DNA from: a virus
DNA: 23,127 nucleotides
Reading direction: 5' to 3' (one strand)
Virus record (IMG/VR): IMGVR_UViG_3300042485_003792
Location: 1 to 23,127 of that record
A model generated the notes under the pieces. It had not been told where the DNA came from, made no database searches, and saw only the letters and a list, made by a program, of their open reading frames with translations. Both the position numbers and the translations under genes were made by a program. Positions within the stretch are counted from its first letter, which is position 1. Each line of letters opens with the position of its first letter. Positions 1 to 7,512 of this stretch are shown piece by piece.

Positions 1-7
1 TCGCCAT
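1..7 (-). CDS. Start of the next late gene, cut by the window edge
   Basis: An ATG on the minus strand at positions 7-5 is followed by GCG, giving Met-Ala, and then the window ends. It is preceded by an A-rich leader (GGATAAAACA), like other starts in this window. It follows the prohead protease and its terminator, so by T4 order it could be the scaffold (gene 22) or major capsid (gene 23) gene. Only two codons are visible, so the product cannot be identified. Confidence 0.35.
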
Positions 8-37
8 TGTTTTATCCACAAAATTTGATTTGGGGGG

Positions 38-59
38 TACGGTTATTTATTCAACCGTA
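38..59 (-). repeat. Inverted repeat in the capsid-gene leader
   Basis: TACGGTT and AACCGTA form a perfect 7-bp stem around an 8-base loop. No U-run follows on the minus strand (a C-run follows instead), so it is not a terminator. It lies about 30 bases upstream of the ATG at the left edge, so an operator, a protein-binding 5' UTR hairpin or an mRNA-stabilising stem are possible. Confidence 0.5.
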
Positions 60-81
60 ATCGGAATTTATATATTTGTAA

Positions 82-101
82 ATGCTATATAAGGATAGCA
101 T
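82..101. repeat. Inverted repeat ATGCTAT/ATAGCAT
   Basis: A perfect 7-bp stem (ATGCTAT, loop ATAAGG, ATAGCAT) lies between the terminator and the left-edge gene. There is no U-run on either strand. Its role is unknown; it may be a regulator site or part of a structured leader. Confidence 0.4.
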
Positions 102-137
102 ATTATGTCTATACATATGTATGGATTATTCAAAGAT

Positions 138-163
138 AAAAAAGGGGAAACTTGCGTTTCCCC
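138..163 (-). terminator. Rho-independent terminator after the prohead protease gene
   Basis: On the minus strand GGGGAAAC, loop GCAA, GTTTCCCC form a perfect 8-bp stem, followed directly by six T residues. It sits 26 bases beyond the stop codon of the protease gene (stop at 189-191). The shape is a textbook intrinsic terminator and marks the end of the transcription unit that includes terminase, portal and protease. Confidence 0.88.
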
Positions 164-188
164 ACCCAAGGTAGCGCCCTAGGGAAAT

Positions 189-797
189 TTATATAATAGG
201 GCAGGTGCCCTTAGCGCATAGAATTTCTGTTAAAATTCCACTTGCTTTACTGTAATGGTTACTTGTGTTGTATTCTTTTCCTTCGCGCACTAAGTGCATA
301 TATGAACCTGGATTGGAAGGTGTAGAAACAAAATCCCAACATAGAAGTTCAAAGTCGTCTTGTACCTCTAGTGTACCTTCACTCATTTGTTTTAAAGAAC
401 CCATACCGCGAGAAGAAACACCTACTTGAACATTATTTTCAATTAATGCTTTTAAAATATTACCTGAAACAGTTGGTAGTATTTCTATCTTTCCTACTAC
501 GTGGTCTCCATCCCAAAAGATACTTCGGATAATATGAGATACGTTTTTAAGATTGATGATAGAGGAGTCTGGATGGTCTAGCTCACCTGTTGCTCTGTTT
601 TCTTTAACAACTTCCATGTATCTATCTATTTCGCGTTGCCATAGATCTTTTTTGTAGTAACGGCCGTTTCCGTTTTTAACTTCAGCCGTAGCTAAAATAC
701 CTTCTACAATGGGGTTGCCTGCTGGAGATTTAGTACCTTCAGTTAATTGAACAGGATTAACCTGAAACGCTTGGGTTTCAATTAATACTTGTTTCAT
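189..797 (-). CDS. gp21: Prohead core protease (T4 gp21-like)
   Basis: This is a 202-residue serine protease of the T4 gp21 type (T4 gp21 is 212 residues). In T4 it matures the prohead by cutting scaffold, capsid and internal proteins after (L/I)-x-E. Visible landmarks are GNGRYY near residues 43-48, the histidine motif GELDHPDS (H75), the core block FWDGDHVVGKIEI (94-106) and the nucleophile motif VGVSSRGMG (S128/S129). The start ATG overlaps the stop of the upstream gene by one base. Residues 5-7 (LIE) and the late segment HLVREG resemble its own target sequence, consistent with the self-processing known for gp21. It is the last gene before the terminator at 138-163. The substrate set proposed for this window depends on this protein. 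Confidence 0.93.
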   Translation of the reverse strand: MKQVLIETQAFQVNPVQLTEGTKSPAGNPIVEGILATAEVKNGNGRYYKKDLWQREIDRYMEVVKENRATGELDHPDSSIINLKNVSHIIRSIFWDGDHVVGKIEILPTVSGNILKALIENNVQVGVSSRGMGSLKQMSEGTLEVQDDFELLCWDFVSTPSNPGSYMHLVREGKEYNTSNHYSKASGILTEILCAKGTCPII

Positions 798-1471
798 TAT
801 TTTTTCTTAGGTAAATCACCATATCCGCTGGCTTTGTATTTGCCTTTAGCGGGTTCTCCTTCACCTAAACCAGGTGCTGATTTTGTATAACCAATCCCTT
901 TAATACCAAATGCGGCATTCTCTACATAGTATGAAGAATTTTTAACTAAATTTTTTCTAACAATGTCTTTTAATTCATCTATTGTTTTATCAACATTTTT
1001 AGGATCTTTCATCTCCGCGTAGTATCCCTCTAAAAATTCTTGACCATATACGTTGTCAATATTTTTTTCATTACTATAATCATAGCCAGCCATTTCCTGG
1101 CGATCTGCTACCTCTTTAGATAGATTCTTTTCTACCGATTTAGTAGTTTGAGCACCTTGGGATTTAGGAGCAGAAACTGGGTTTAATTGTTGGGCAGCAT
1201 ATGTTTTACCAACGCCACCAGCTACTGTGTATTCTTCGTTTACGTATGCATCAAATGCCTTAAATGGATCAAAAGTGCGTTGAGTAACAATACCACCACC
1301 TACAATTATTTCACTTAAAACACCTCTTTGCTTTAAAATGGTAGTAACCTCATTATAGGAGGCATAGTTTGTTAAATATTCTGGGAATAATCTACGAGCG
1401 GATTTTAAGAACATATCTTTATGTCCTTTTCCTTCCTGGATTAGATTGAATTGTTCTTGTAGGGTTTTCAT
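797..1471 (-). CDS. Putative internal head protein with gp21-type N-terminal leader
   Basis: This 224-residue protein begins MKTLQEQFNLIQEGKG. The leader closely resembles the capsid-targeting sequence of T4 internal proteins (MKTYQEFIAE), with I11-Q-E13 followed by G14 as the likely protease cut. Next come a basic helical stretch (KSARRLFPEYL, about 23-33) and a Gly-rich turn (IVGGGIVTQRTFDPFKAFD). The C-terminus is Gly/Lys-rich. It lies immediately before the protease, where T4 keeps small prohead-core genes. Packaging into the head is inferred from the leader and position; the biochemical role is unknown. Confidence 0.85.
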   Translation of the reverse strand: MKTLQEQFNLIQEGKGHKDMFLKSARRLFPEYLTNYASYNEVTTILKQRGVLSEIIVGGGIVTQRTFDPFKAFDAYVNEEYTVAGGVGKTYAAQQLNPVSAPKSQGAQTTKSVEKNLSKEVADRQEMAGYDYSNEKNIDNVYGQEFLEGYYAEMKDPKNVDKTIDELKDIVRKNLVKNSSYYVENAAFGIKGIGYTKSAPGLGEGEPAKGKYKASGYGDLPKKK

Positions 1472-1472
1472 A

Positions 1473-1736
1473 TTATTGTTGTGGGATTACAGTTGAAACT
1501 GGGTAAAATACTACAGCTCCTGATGATAAAGAAGCACTTGTTATATATAGTGGTACTGTAGTACCTACTGGGAGTGCTGTCCATAGAGCTATACTGCCTG
1601 TAGATACATTATTATTTGAATAATCTTTAAGACCTGTAAAAGTTGCTGAACCTGATACTACAGTAAAACCAGCAAATGAGCCAGTAACACTAGTAGTAGA
1701 AATAGTTCCGTTTGTATTAAAAGCAGTATTTGCCAT
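1473..1736 (-). CDS. Small Ser/Thr-rich beta-type protein, possible virion component
   Basis: This 87-residue protein is almost free of charged residues and rich in Ser, Thr, Gly and Val (for example GTISTTSVTGSFAGFTVVSG), with alternating hydrophobic and polar residues that suggest an all-beta fold. It has no signal peptide, no membrane segment and no (L/I)-x-E leader, unlike its neighbours. It lies between two prohead-core-like genes, with 1-3 base gaps. A capsid decoration or adhesin-like surface protein is a guess from composition; no family is recognised. Confidence 0.75.
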   Translation of the reverse strand: MANTAFNTNGTISTTSVTGSFAGFTVVSGSATFTGLKDYSNNNVSTGSIALWTALPVGTTVPLYITSASLSSGAVVFYPVSTVIPQQ

Positions 1737-1739
1737 ATT

Positions 1740-1988
1740 TTATTGATTTAATAATTTTTCGATGTCGTTTAAATAATCCATAATTAGATCTGTAGGTTTT
1801 ACCACAGCAAAGGATTCTGGTTTTTCTTTATAGAATGCTATTGTTTCGTCTTTTGCTCTATCAATTGCTGGATATAAACTGTTTAATCTAGATTCAATAG
1901 CTTTGAAAGCATCAATGCGTTGATTTTGGAACTCTATTCTTTTAGGATCCGCTTCGTTGATTCTAGTCTTTAGTTTATACTTATACAT
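1740..1988 (-). CDS. Small prohead-core-like protein (position of T4 genes 67/68)
   Basis: This 82-residue, charged, helical protein starts MYKYKLKTRINEADPKR. The first 12 residues are basic and end in I10-N-E12 followed by A13, a good match to a gp21 cleavage site. The rest (about 17-82) is predicted to be a long helix with Leu/Ile periodicity. T4 has genes 67 and 68, small prohead-core proteins cut by gp21, in this interval between portal and protease. Functional equivalence is proposed from position, size and leader only. A TATTTATA motif ends three bases before its ATG. Confidence 0.78.
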   Translation of the reverse strand: MYKYKLKTRINEADPKRIEFQNQRIDAFKAIESRLNSLYPAIDRAKDETIAFYKEKPESFAVVKPTDLIMDYLNDIEKLLNQ

Positions 1989-1991
1989 ACC

Positions 1992-1999
1992 TATAAATA
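1992..1999 (-). promoter_or_regulatory. TATTTATA motif at gene junction (candidate late promoter)
   Basis: The coding strand reads ATATTTATAGGTATG, the motif ending three bases before the ATG at 1988 and abutting the stop codon of the upstream gene. If it acts as a promoter the transcript would be essentially leaderless. It is one of six junction copies in the window. Confidence 0.35.
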
Positions 2000-2575
2000 T
2001 TAAGGTTTTCCCCAGAGGTATTTAGTATCTACTGCCTTAGATTGGGCCGCTAATTTTACGGGATTAACCAGTTTATACTTAAAGTTTTTAGTATAGTAGT
2101 TATTTGTTACTCCTTTAGGACCTGCTTTGGGTCCCTTACCTAATGATGCACCTAGGGAGGCTTCAGGTAATTCTTGTTTTCCCATCTTTTTAAAAGCAAA
2201 TGGGGTAGCATATTGACCACCAGTTCCAGGAGAGAATGATCCGGCTCCGGCACCACCACCAGTACCACTCATTTCAAACATACCTTTAATCTTTTGGTAT
2301 TCTGAAGGGTATTTGGTGCGCATGTGGGTTCTAAGATTATTTCTTAAAACTCTAAATTGGTTATATATTTCTCCAAATTTAGGGTCATTTATTACCTGGG
2401 GATCAGTAGCAATTGCTCTAAGAGTTTCTAAAGCGCGATTAATGTCTGCTAAAAGAATTTCAAAATCAGGAACATATGTTACGTCTGATTCGTTTTCTTC
2501 GCCTCCGGGTGTAGGGGTAAGAATAAACTTTCTACCTCTAACTATTTCCCGAATTTTGTTAAATAGAGGACCCAT
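2000..2575 (-). CDS. Hypothetical late protein with Gly-rich linker
   Basis: This 191-residue protein has a helical N-terminal half (residues 30-95, including ALETLRAIATDPQ and FRVLRNNLRTHMRTKYP), then a glycine-rich flexible segment (SGTGGGAGAGSF, about 103-114) and a basic C-terminal half with KGPKAGPKG. There is no (L/I)-x-E leader. Its start overlaps the end of the upstream gene by 17 bases; no better in-frame start is obvious. It belongs to the portal-to-protease cluster, so a head or neck role is likely, but no family is recognised. Confidence 0.8.
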   Translation of the reverse strand: MGPLFNKIREIVRGRKFILTPTPGGEENESDVTYVPDFEILLADINRALETLRAIATDPQVINDPKFGEIYNQFRVLRNNLRTHMRTKYPSEYQKIKGMFEMSGTGGGAGAGSFSPGTGGQYATPFAFKKMGKQELPEASLGASLGKGPKAGPKGVTNNYYTKNFKYKLVNPVKLAAQSKAVDTKYLWGKP

Positions 2576-3425
2576 GAGCTGATTTAAGTTCTTCTACGAG
2601 TTCGCAGTATTGGAGTAAATCAACTATATTTTCGTTTCTGATGGGTTGATTTTTTTCTATCTCAACTATAAGAGGTAACACCTCGTTTAACTTAATTTGA
2701 ACAGCTTTATCTGCTATAGTATTGCTAATAATAGCTAACTCTTCTTTAAGTTGCTGGATTCTATTATTGTAGAATGTTCTTAGCTTGGGGGTTGAATCAA
2801 CTGATGTGATAAATTCTTTAAGTACCTCTTTTTGTGATTCGTGTAAATCTGAATATTTACCGTTAAATTTCTCTAATAAAATTTTATAGGTTAACATTCT
2901 TATGTCCTTATCGTATGTTTGGAATTCTTGTAAAACCTCGTCTTTTACTTTTTCTGGGTTAACTGGTCCCAGTGTTAAGTGCTCTAAAATACTATACTTA
3001 TTAGCTACAATTTGATCAGGACTGATCATCTCTATTGAGCTTTGTGCTTCAACTAGTGTATAAAAAGCAGCTTGTGTTTTATAGTTAGGAAGTTTTGTCT
3101 TAAAAAACTCATCTAAATTATAGTGTTTTTTAATCTCGTTAATAAGATTATATTTTTCTCTTTTAAGCGTTTTCTTGTTAAGCTTTTTAGATGACTCTAA
3201 TAGAGTTTGGATAAGTAAATTAGAACGAGATTCGTTTATTTTTTTACTTTTAGTTAAAGTCTCATATAATTTGAGTTCTTTACCTAATTCGCTTTTAACA
3301 AAAAATTTCTTAATAATATTTAATGCGGGAGATTGATCACCGTTAAGGGTGTCAGCTGTTACTTGGCGTACCAGCAATTCAAATAGAATGCCCGTATTTT
3401 TATATTTCGAGTGTTTGATATTCAT
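2559..3425 (-). CDS. Conserved-type helical protein downstream of portal
   Basis: This 288-residue protein is predicted to be almost entirely alpha-helical. It starts MNIKHSKYKNTGILFELLVRQ, followed by a Lys-rich helical region (TKSKKINE, SSKKLNKKTLKREK) and a C-terminal helix rich in Glu and Leu. No catalytic motif or membrane segment is visible. AGGA lies very close to the ATG (TAATAGGAATG), one of the few Shine-Dalgarno-like sites in the window, and a TATTTATA motif ends 16 bases before the start. Its place directly after the portal gene suggests a head assembly role; its function is unknown. Confidence 0.82.
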   Translation of the reverse strand: MNIKHSKYKNTGILFELLVRQVTADTLNGDQSPALNIIKKFFVKSELGKELKLYETLTKSKKINESRSNLLIQTLLESSKKLNKKTLKREKYNLINEIKKHYNLDEFFKTKLPNYKTQAAFYTLVEAQSSIEMISPDQIVANKYSILEHLTLGPVNPEKVKDEVLQEFQTYDKDIRMLTYKILLEKFNGKYSDLHESQKEVLKEFITSVDSTPKLRTFYNNRIQQLKEELAIISNTIADKAVQIKLNEVLPLIVEIEKNQPIRNENIVDLLQYCELVEELKSAHGSSI

Positions 3426-3441
3426 TCCTATTAGGATTTAT

Positions 3442-3449
3442 TATAAATA
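3442..3449 (-). promoter_or_regulatory. TATTTATA motif at gene junction (candidate late promoter)
   Basis: The coding strand reads ATATTTATAATAAATCC in the 35-base gap between the portal stop (3461) and the ATG at 3425. The motif ends 16 bases before the ATG, the usual spacing for the copies in this window. Confidence 0.45.
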
Positions 3450-3460
3450 TATTGAGATAT

Positions 3461-5350
3461 TTAATCAGTCAGATTAGACTCATCTAATAACGATTCTTTA
3501 GCTTTATCGCTTTGGAATACTAGTTTTTTGTGAAGACCTTCCAATAATGTTCTATTTTTAGATAGTTCAAGTTTAGTACCTTCTAGCGCTAATGGTGAAC
3601 CACCTTTAAATTGAGTTCTACCTGTACCTTCTTGGTCGTCTTTTTTCATATCTTTTTTACCTAAACGATCTCTACCCAATGGGTTATCCTGAGTGTCTAT
3701 ATTAGATGCTTTTTCTTTAGGGCGACCTAATTCAGCTTTTTCATCGTACCCATCTGGTACTGAATTATCAGCGTATCTTTCTCTACCATATAAAGAAGCT
3801 AGATCGTGTGGTGTTCCGTATGAACGGCCAGTTTCGATCGGGTCATTACCTTCTTCAGCTATTTGTTGGTTACGGAATGCGCGTTTTTGGTCTTGGATAA
3901 TTAAATCTCGGTATTCATCGTATTGGTCCTGACTGAATTGGAATACGTTATCATAAATCCAATCTGATGGGATGATTTTAGTATCCAACATTTCTTTAGC
4001 TAGGGCTACTTTTTCTTTTAGTAGAGCAACTTTTTCTTGCTCTGCAATGATTGATGGAGTAGTTAACTTAAGTTCAAAGTTTGTTAATTGCTCACCATCA
4101 TATCCCTGTGAGTACAAGTGTACTAAAGCAATCTTGTATAGCTCAGATAATAGGATTCGTTGAATGCGGTCAATGGTGCGAGCAAAACGAATATCTTCAG
4201 CCGCTAACGTAGCCTTACCAGTTAAGTCTTTTTCATAGCCCATGAACGCTTTAGGTACCTTAAGGGCAGCAAATAGTTTATCTCTTAGGTAAGCTACGTC
4301 CTCGATACCATTGTATTCTAGACCTTTTGTAGTGTCTATTTTAGTTGCAGTGTCATTGCCTCTTACTGGGATGTAGAAATCCTCAAGTAGATTCTGCATG
4401 TTGTACTTTAAGTTATATTCACCTGTTTTTTCATCCATCAATGGAGTTTTCTTCATTGTGTTGATAGTTTTTTGCATAAATGCATCAACCTCTTGTGGTG
4501 GAATATTACCTACGTTGATATAGAAAATACGTTTTTCTGGGGCACGAGCAATACGGTGGATCAACATAGCATCCTCCATCAACACATATTGCTTAAATAA
4601 GCGACGTCCTGGTTCAAGATATGAACGACCATAGGGAAGATAATTTACATCCGTTAATAAGCGGAAGTGAGCTACCTCGTAGTTATCAAATACAATCTGA
4701 TTTTCAGATGGTTTAGTATTTGGAGTAGCATAGTAACCTGAACCACCCGTATAGTATCCATCGGGAGAATAAAGGAATTGAACTTTTGCTGGGTTTTCCA
4801 TGTCAAAGTTTTCGCGTCTTTGAATATGGTATGCTGTATAAGGAATTACGTTATATACACCAAATTTTTCTGCGATCTCTAGCTTTAAGAAAAAATCACC
4901 GTATTTACACATTTGACGAACCCAAGACCATAGATTAAACTCAATGTTAAGTACATCGTAAAATAGATTATAAAGGATTTTTTGAATATCATCGTCGCTA
5001 CTTCTAATTTGAAGTACCTCTCCCATATCGTTCTTTAAAGTACATTCATCCGAGATAATATCAAGGGCAGAAGCTACAATAGCATCGGTATCCATTACAT
5101 CGTAATCACTATAAAGATAAGTTCTTAGATACTGATATTGTATGTTGAATTGTGAACCTAAAAGAGATGTAGAGGCTGGGTTAGTGTAGATTTTTCCAAA
5201 CCTATCTACTAGAGAATTTGTTTGGAATTCACCACTGGTTTGGATATGATCCGTATCAACTACTTTTAGCTGACTTCCACCCTCGTTTCTGATGATTACA
5301 TCAGTTGAAAAGAGTCTTCTTAATCGGGAAAATAAACTAGTATCAGCCAT
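3461..5350 (-). CDS. gp20: Portal vertex protein (T4 gp20-like)
   Basis: This 629-residue protein forms the dodecameric DNA channel at the unique head vertex, where terminase docks and the neck attaches. T4-family landmarks are visible: YLRTYLYSDYDVMDTD (74-89), the block RAPEKRIFYINVGNIP (269-284), IEDVAYLRDKLF followed by AALKVPKAF (349-369), and the downstream helix GKATLAAEDIRFARTIDRIQ (378-397). It is about 100 residues longer than T4 gp20 (524). The extra length is largely a charged, low-complexity C-terminal tail from about 500 onward (KKDMKKDDQEG, LLDESNLTD). It follows terminase after a 24-base gap containing a TATTTATA motif. The identification is firm. Confidence 0.96.
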   Translation of the reverse strand: MADTSLFSRLRRLFSTDVIIRNEGGSQLKVVDTDHIQTSGEFQTNSLVDRFGKIYTNPASTSLLGSQFNIQYQYLRTYLYSDYDVMDTDAIVASALDIISDECTLKNDMGEVLQIRSSDDDIQKILYNLFYDVLNIEFNLWSWVRQMCKYGDFFLKLEIAEKFGVYNVIPYTAYHIQRRENFDMENPAKVQFLYSPDGYYTGGSGYYATPNTKPSENQIVFDNYEVAHFRLLTDVNYLPYGRSYLEPGRRLFKQYVLMEDAMLIHRIARAPEKRIFYINVGNIPPQEVDAFMQKTINTMKKTPLMDEKTGEYNLKYNMQNLLEDFYIPVRGNDTATKIDTTKGLEYNGIEDVAYLRDKLFAALKVPKAFMGYEKDLTGKATLAAEDIRFARTIDRIQRILLSELYKIALVHLYSQGYDGEQLTNFELKLTTPSIIAEQEKVALLKEKVALAKEMLDTKIIPSDWIYDNVFQFSQDQYDEYRDLIIQDQKRAFRNQQIAEEGNDPIETGRSYGTPHDLASLYGRERYADNSVPDGYDEKAELGRPKEKASNIDTQDNPLGRDRLGKKDMKKDDQEGTGRTQFKGGSPLALEGTKLELSKNRTLLEGLHKKLVFQSDKAKESLLDESNLTD

Positions 5351-5366
5351 TTGTGTGTTTTATTAT

Positions 5367-5374
5367 TATAAATA
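5367..5374 (-). promoter_or_regulatory. TATTTATA motif between terminase and portal (candidate late promoter)
   Basis: The motif directly abuts the terminase stop codon (TGATATTTATAATAATAAA) and ends 16 bases before the portal ATG at 5350. No Shine-Dalgarno sequence is present in the remaining leader (AAAACACACAAATG). Confidence 0.45.
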
Positions 5375-6940
5375 TCAAAGGAGCCAACGGAGATCTTCCT
5401 GCTGATTGCCTATTTTTTGTGTATATGGATTTTGGACAGCGTTGCCTGAATATGCTCCTCCGTGTGTTTTTGTCATCCCGTTTAAAGCAGCTCGGGTCAT
5501 GTCTAAACCGTGTTGCTGGAATTTAAGTGATGTGTCTCTTAAAAGCATTCCAATACCAAACGACATTACTAAATCATCGTTGTATCCGCTTTGTGCCTCT
5601 GGTCTACCGTTTTTCCAAATGAATACTTTCATTTCCTCTAGTAAACGTTTTGAGTGAATTGTTACAGAACGATCGCCAATATATTCTCTAAACTTGTTTA
5701 CCACAAGTGGTCTGGTTTTTAGCGACATTGTAAAACCAGGGGTTAAATTATTACCAAATTCATATCGGTTAAAATACGAATCAGCTGTCACTAAGTCACT
5801 CTTGGGTGACTGGTAGAAGTTTTGATAGCCGCGTTCTATAACAGTTTCTATTGTTGCCCAACCTATTGAGGCGTTCTCTACTACCAATAGAGCATTATTG
5901 TATTCGGCGGCTAGTCCTACTAGAAAATGTCCGAATTCTTTTGGCGATAATTGTCCCTTGTATTCGGCAACTTGGGTGTTTGTTTCAATATCGAGCACGT
6001 GAGCGGCCGAAAAGTCTCTACCATCACCCCTAGCCACGTCGGCTACAACCATGTAATCTCGCGAATAATCAGCAGGTTGCCAAACCCATAGGTTCTTGTC
6101 TGCCCCGCGTCTTTCAACCGGTTCTTTAACGGTAGTTTGGGCTATAAATTCGATCCATTCGGGATAGAATACCGTTTCTCCCGAGGTACTAAAATCACAG
6201 TCACATTCCTGTGCTGCCATTCTAGGATCACCTAGAAGTTCATCTTGTCGTTTCCTCCACGCCTCGTCCCTCTCCGGGTGTACGTACCAAGGTAACTTGA
6301 TAGGTAAGAAGTCGTTCTCTGCTGCTTCCGCTCTTACCCATTGCTGGTGGAACCAGTTTCCAGTTCCATAGGGGGTTGAGAGTACTATTGCTCCACCACC
6401 CGTTGCTAGTGTTTGTTGTGCTGATGCCCATATTTCTCCGATGTTTTCGATAAACGCGGCCTCATCCACTATAAGCAAAGATACTGCTTCTGATCGACCA
6501 GCATCACCTGCTGCCGATACTGCTTTGATTTGAGAACCGTTATTTAATCTTAATGTTAATTTGTTATTTTCGTCTGATGGTACTTTAAGCCATGAAGGTA
6601 GGTTTTCATACATGAATTTTACCTTGGTTACCATGTTTTTAGCTGTTTCCTGTTTTGTAGCTAAACAAAGTATGTTTTTGTCTTTATGGAAAGTCATCAT
6701 CCATAAAGAATATCCGGCCGCTAAAGTTGAAATACCTAACTGGCGAGATTTAAGTACAACCGAATATGGGTTTTCTTTCCAAAGGTTAAGTACCTTACCT
6801 TGGAATGGAAATAGATTGAAGACAACACGGCCACGTTGGGGGTGTTGAATATAACAGTATTTGCGTAGAAAGTGAGCCGGATCTTGGGCGCATTTTACGT
6901 ATTCCTGTTGTATTATTTTTCTTAAATCCTGATCACTCAT
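5375..6940 (-). CDS. terL: Terminase large subunit, ATPase and nuclease (T4 gp17-like)
   Basis: This 521-residue packaging motor cuts concatemeric DNA and drives it into the prohead through the portal. The ATPase domain shows the adenine-binding Q (FPFQ, 45-48), a Walker A-type loop SRQLGIST (65-72), Walker B LLIVDE (155-160) and the coupling motif LSTP (187-190). The RNase H-like nuclease domain has the acidic triad in VADVARGDGRDF (D301), VVENASIG (E355) and GYNDDLVMS (D455/D456). T4 gp17 has SRQLGKTT at the P-loop; here the lysine position is isoleucine, a variation that also occurs in other phage terminases. The protein is about 90 residues shorter than T4 gp17 (610). The start overlaps the upstream gene by 4 bases (ATGA), with AGGA just upstream. 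No intein is visible. Confidence 0.97.
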   Translation of the reverse strand: MSDQDLRKIIQQEYVKCAQDPAHFLRKYCYIQHPQRGRVVFNLFPFQGKVLNLWKENPYSVVLKSRQLGISTLAAGYSLWMMTFHKDKNILCLATKQETAKNMVTKVKFMYENLPSWLKVPSDENNKLTLRLNNGSQIKAVSAAGDAGRSEAVSLLIVDEAAFIENIGEIWASAQQTLATGGGAIVLSTPYGTGNWFHQQWVRAEAAENDFLPIKLPWYVHPERDEAWRKRQDELLGDPRMAAQECDCDFSTSGETVFYPEWIEFIAQTTVKEPVERRGADKNLWVWQPADYSRDYMVVADVARGDGRDFSAAHVLDIETNTQVAEYKGQLSPKEFGHFLVGLAAEYNNALLVVENASIGWATIETVIERGYQNFYQSPKSDLVTADSYFNRYEFGNNLTPGFTMSLKTRPLVVNKFREYIGDRSVTIHSKRLLEEMKVFIWKNGRPEAQSGYNDDLVMSFGIGMLLRDTSLKFQQHGLDMTRAALNGMTKTHGGAYSGNAVQNPYTQKIGNQQEDLRWLL

Positions 6941-7512
6941 TTTCCTAGTTTCCAGTACATACGAGCAGAGATTACTGGAACTAGATTTTGATCAACACCA
7001 ACTCCCAAGCCGTACGCCTGTCTTTTTTTATTTCTAAAAACCACTTCTCCACCTAAATATTGTAATTGGTCTTGGTTTCCAGTTGCTCCAATTCCAAAAT
7101 ATAATTCTCTTTTATTTAGAATAATAGTTTCTCTAATGGTAGTTTGAGGGTAAGTAAAAGTATAACTAATTTTTCTGCTTTTAATTTGATTTTGAGATAT
7201 AGTGTCGATAATAGTTAAGTTTAAACTATCTAATACTTGTTTGTCCTCGTAGGTTTTGATAGCATAATAGTCCGATAAGATAGCTGATGTATCGATTGGG
7301 GTACTAAATGTATCAATATCTACTTGGGTGATATACTTTACTTTAGGTACATATACAGGGTATTGCTTTTCAATCATAATAGATTCAACAATAGTATCTC
7401 TAATGATCTGTGGTTCAGTAGGTGTACCCTTACCTGAACAACTTCTCATTAAAAAAATCACAACTATCAACACTACTATAAGTAGTGATTGAATATTTTT
7501 AAAATATTTCAT
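6937..7512 (-). CDS. Membrane-anchored protein with beta-rich C-terminus
   Basis: This 191-residue protein has one N-terminal hydrophobic segment (SLLIVVLIVVIFLM, about 9-22) followed by RSCSGKG, so it is either a single-pass anchor or a lipoprotein-like signal with an imperfect lipobox (MRSC). The central part (30-130) is polar and rich in Thr, Ile and Asp (IIRDTIVESIMIEKQYPVYV). The C-terminal third has alternating aromatic and hydrophobic residues and glycines (YFGIGATGN, YGLGVGVD) and ends ARMYWKLGK, resembling a small envelope-facing beta structure. It lies between an AT-hook protein and terminase, with 1- and 4-base overlaps. A spanin-like or superinfection role is possible but unproven. 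Confidence 0.8.
   Translation of the reverse strand: MKYFKNIQSLLIVVLIVVIFLMRSCSGKGTPTEPQIIRDTIVESIMIEKQYPVYVPKVKYITQVDIDTFSTPIDTSAILSDYYAIKTYEDKQVLDSLNLTIIDTISQNQIKSRKISYTFTYPQTTIRETIILNKRELYFGIGATGNQDQLQYLGGEVVFRNKKRQAYGLGVGVDQNLVPVISARMYWKLGK

Larger units (their letters stand above)
8..188 (-). promoter_or_regulatory. Structured intergenic leader between prohead protease and the next late gene
   Basis: This 181-base gap, with the one at 10849-10973, is among the only gaps over 100 bases in the window. Read on the minus strand it holds, in order, a hairpin terminator (138-163), a perfect 12-base palindrome ATACATATGTAT (111-122), a 7-bp stem (82-101), a T4-late-promoter-like TATAAATT (about 65-72) and a second 7-bp stem (38-59) whose loop reads GAATAAAT. 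Stop, terminator, then new promoter and leader is the expected arrangement in front of a highly expressed capsid gene. No ORF is visible inside it. Confidence 0.5.

Noticed and set aside
2313-2582. Plus-strand ORFs in several places (for example 2313-2582, 14275-14712, 16969-17310, 17911-18213)
   Set aside because: Each lies opposite a well-supported minus-strand gene, has low-complexity or Phe/Ser/Leu-rich translations typical of antisense reading, and lacks recognisable motifs.
5375-6940. An intein or homing element in terminase
   Set aside because: The reading frame is continuous, with all ATPase and nuclease motifs at normal spacing and no inserted Hint or endonuclease motifs.
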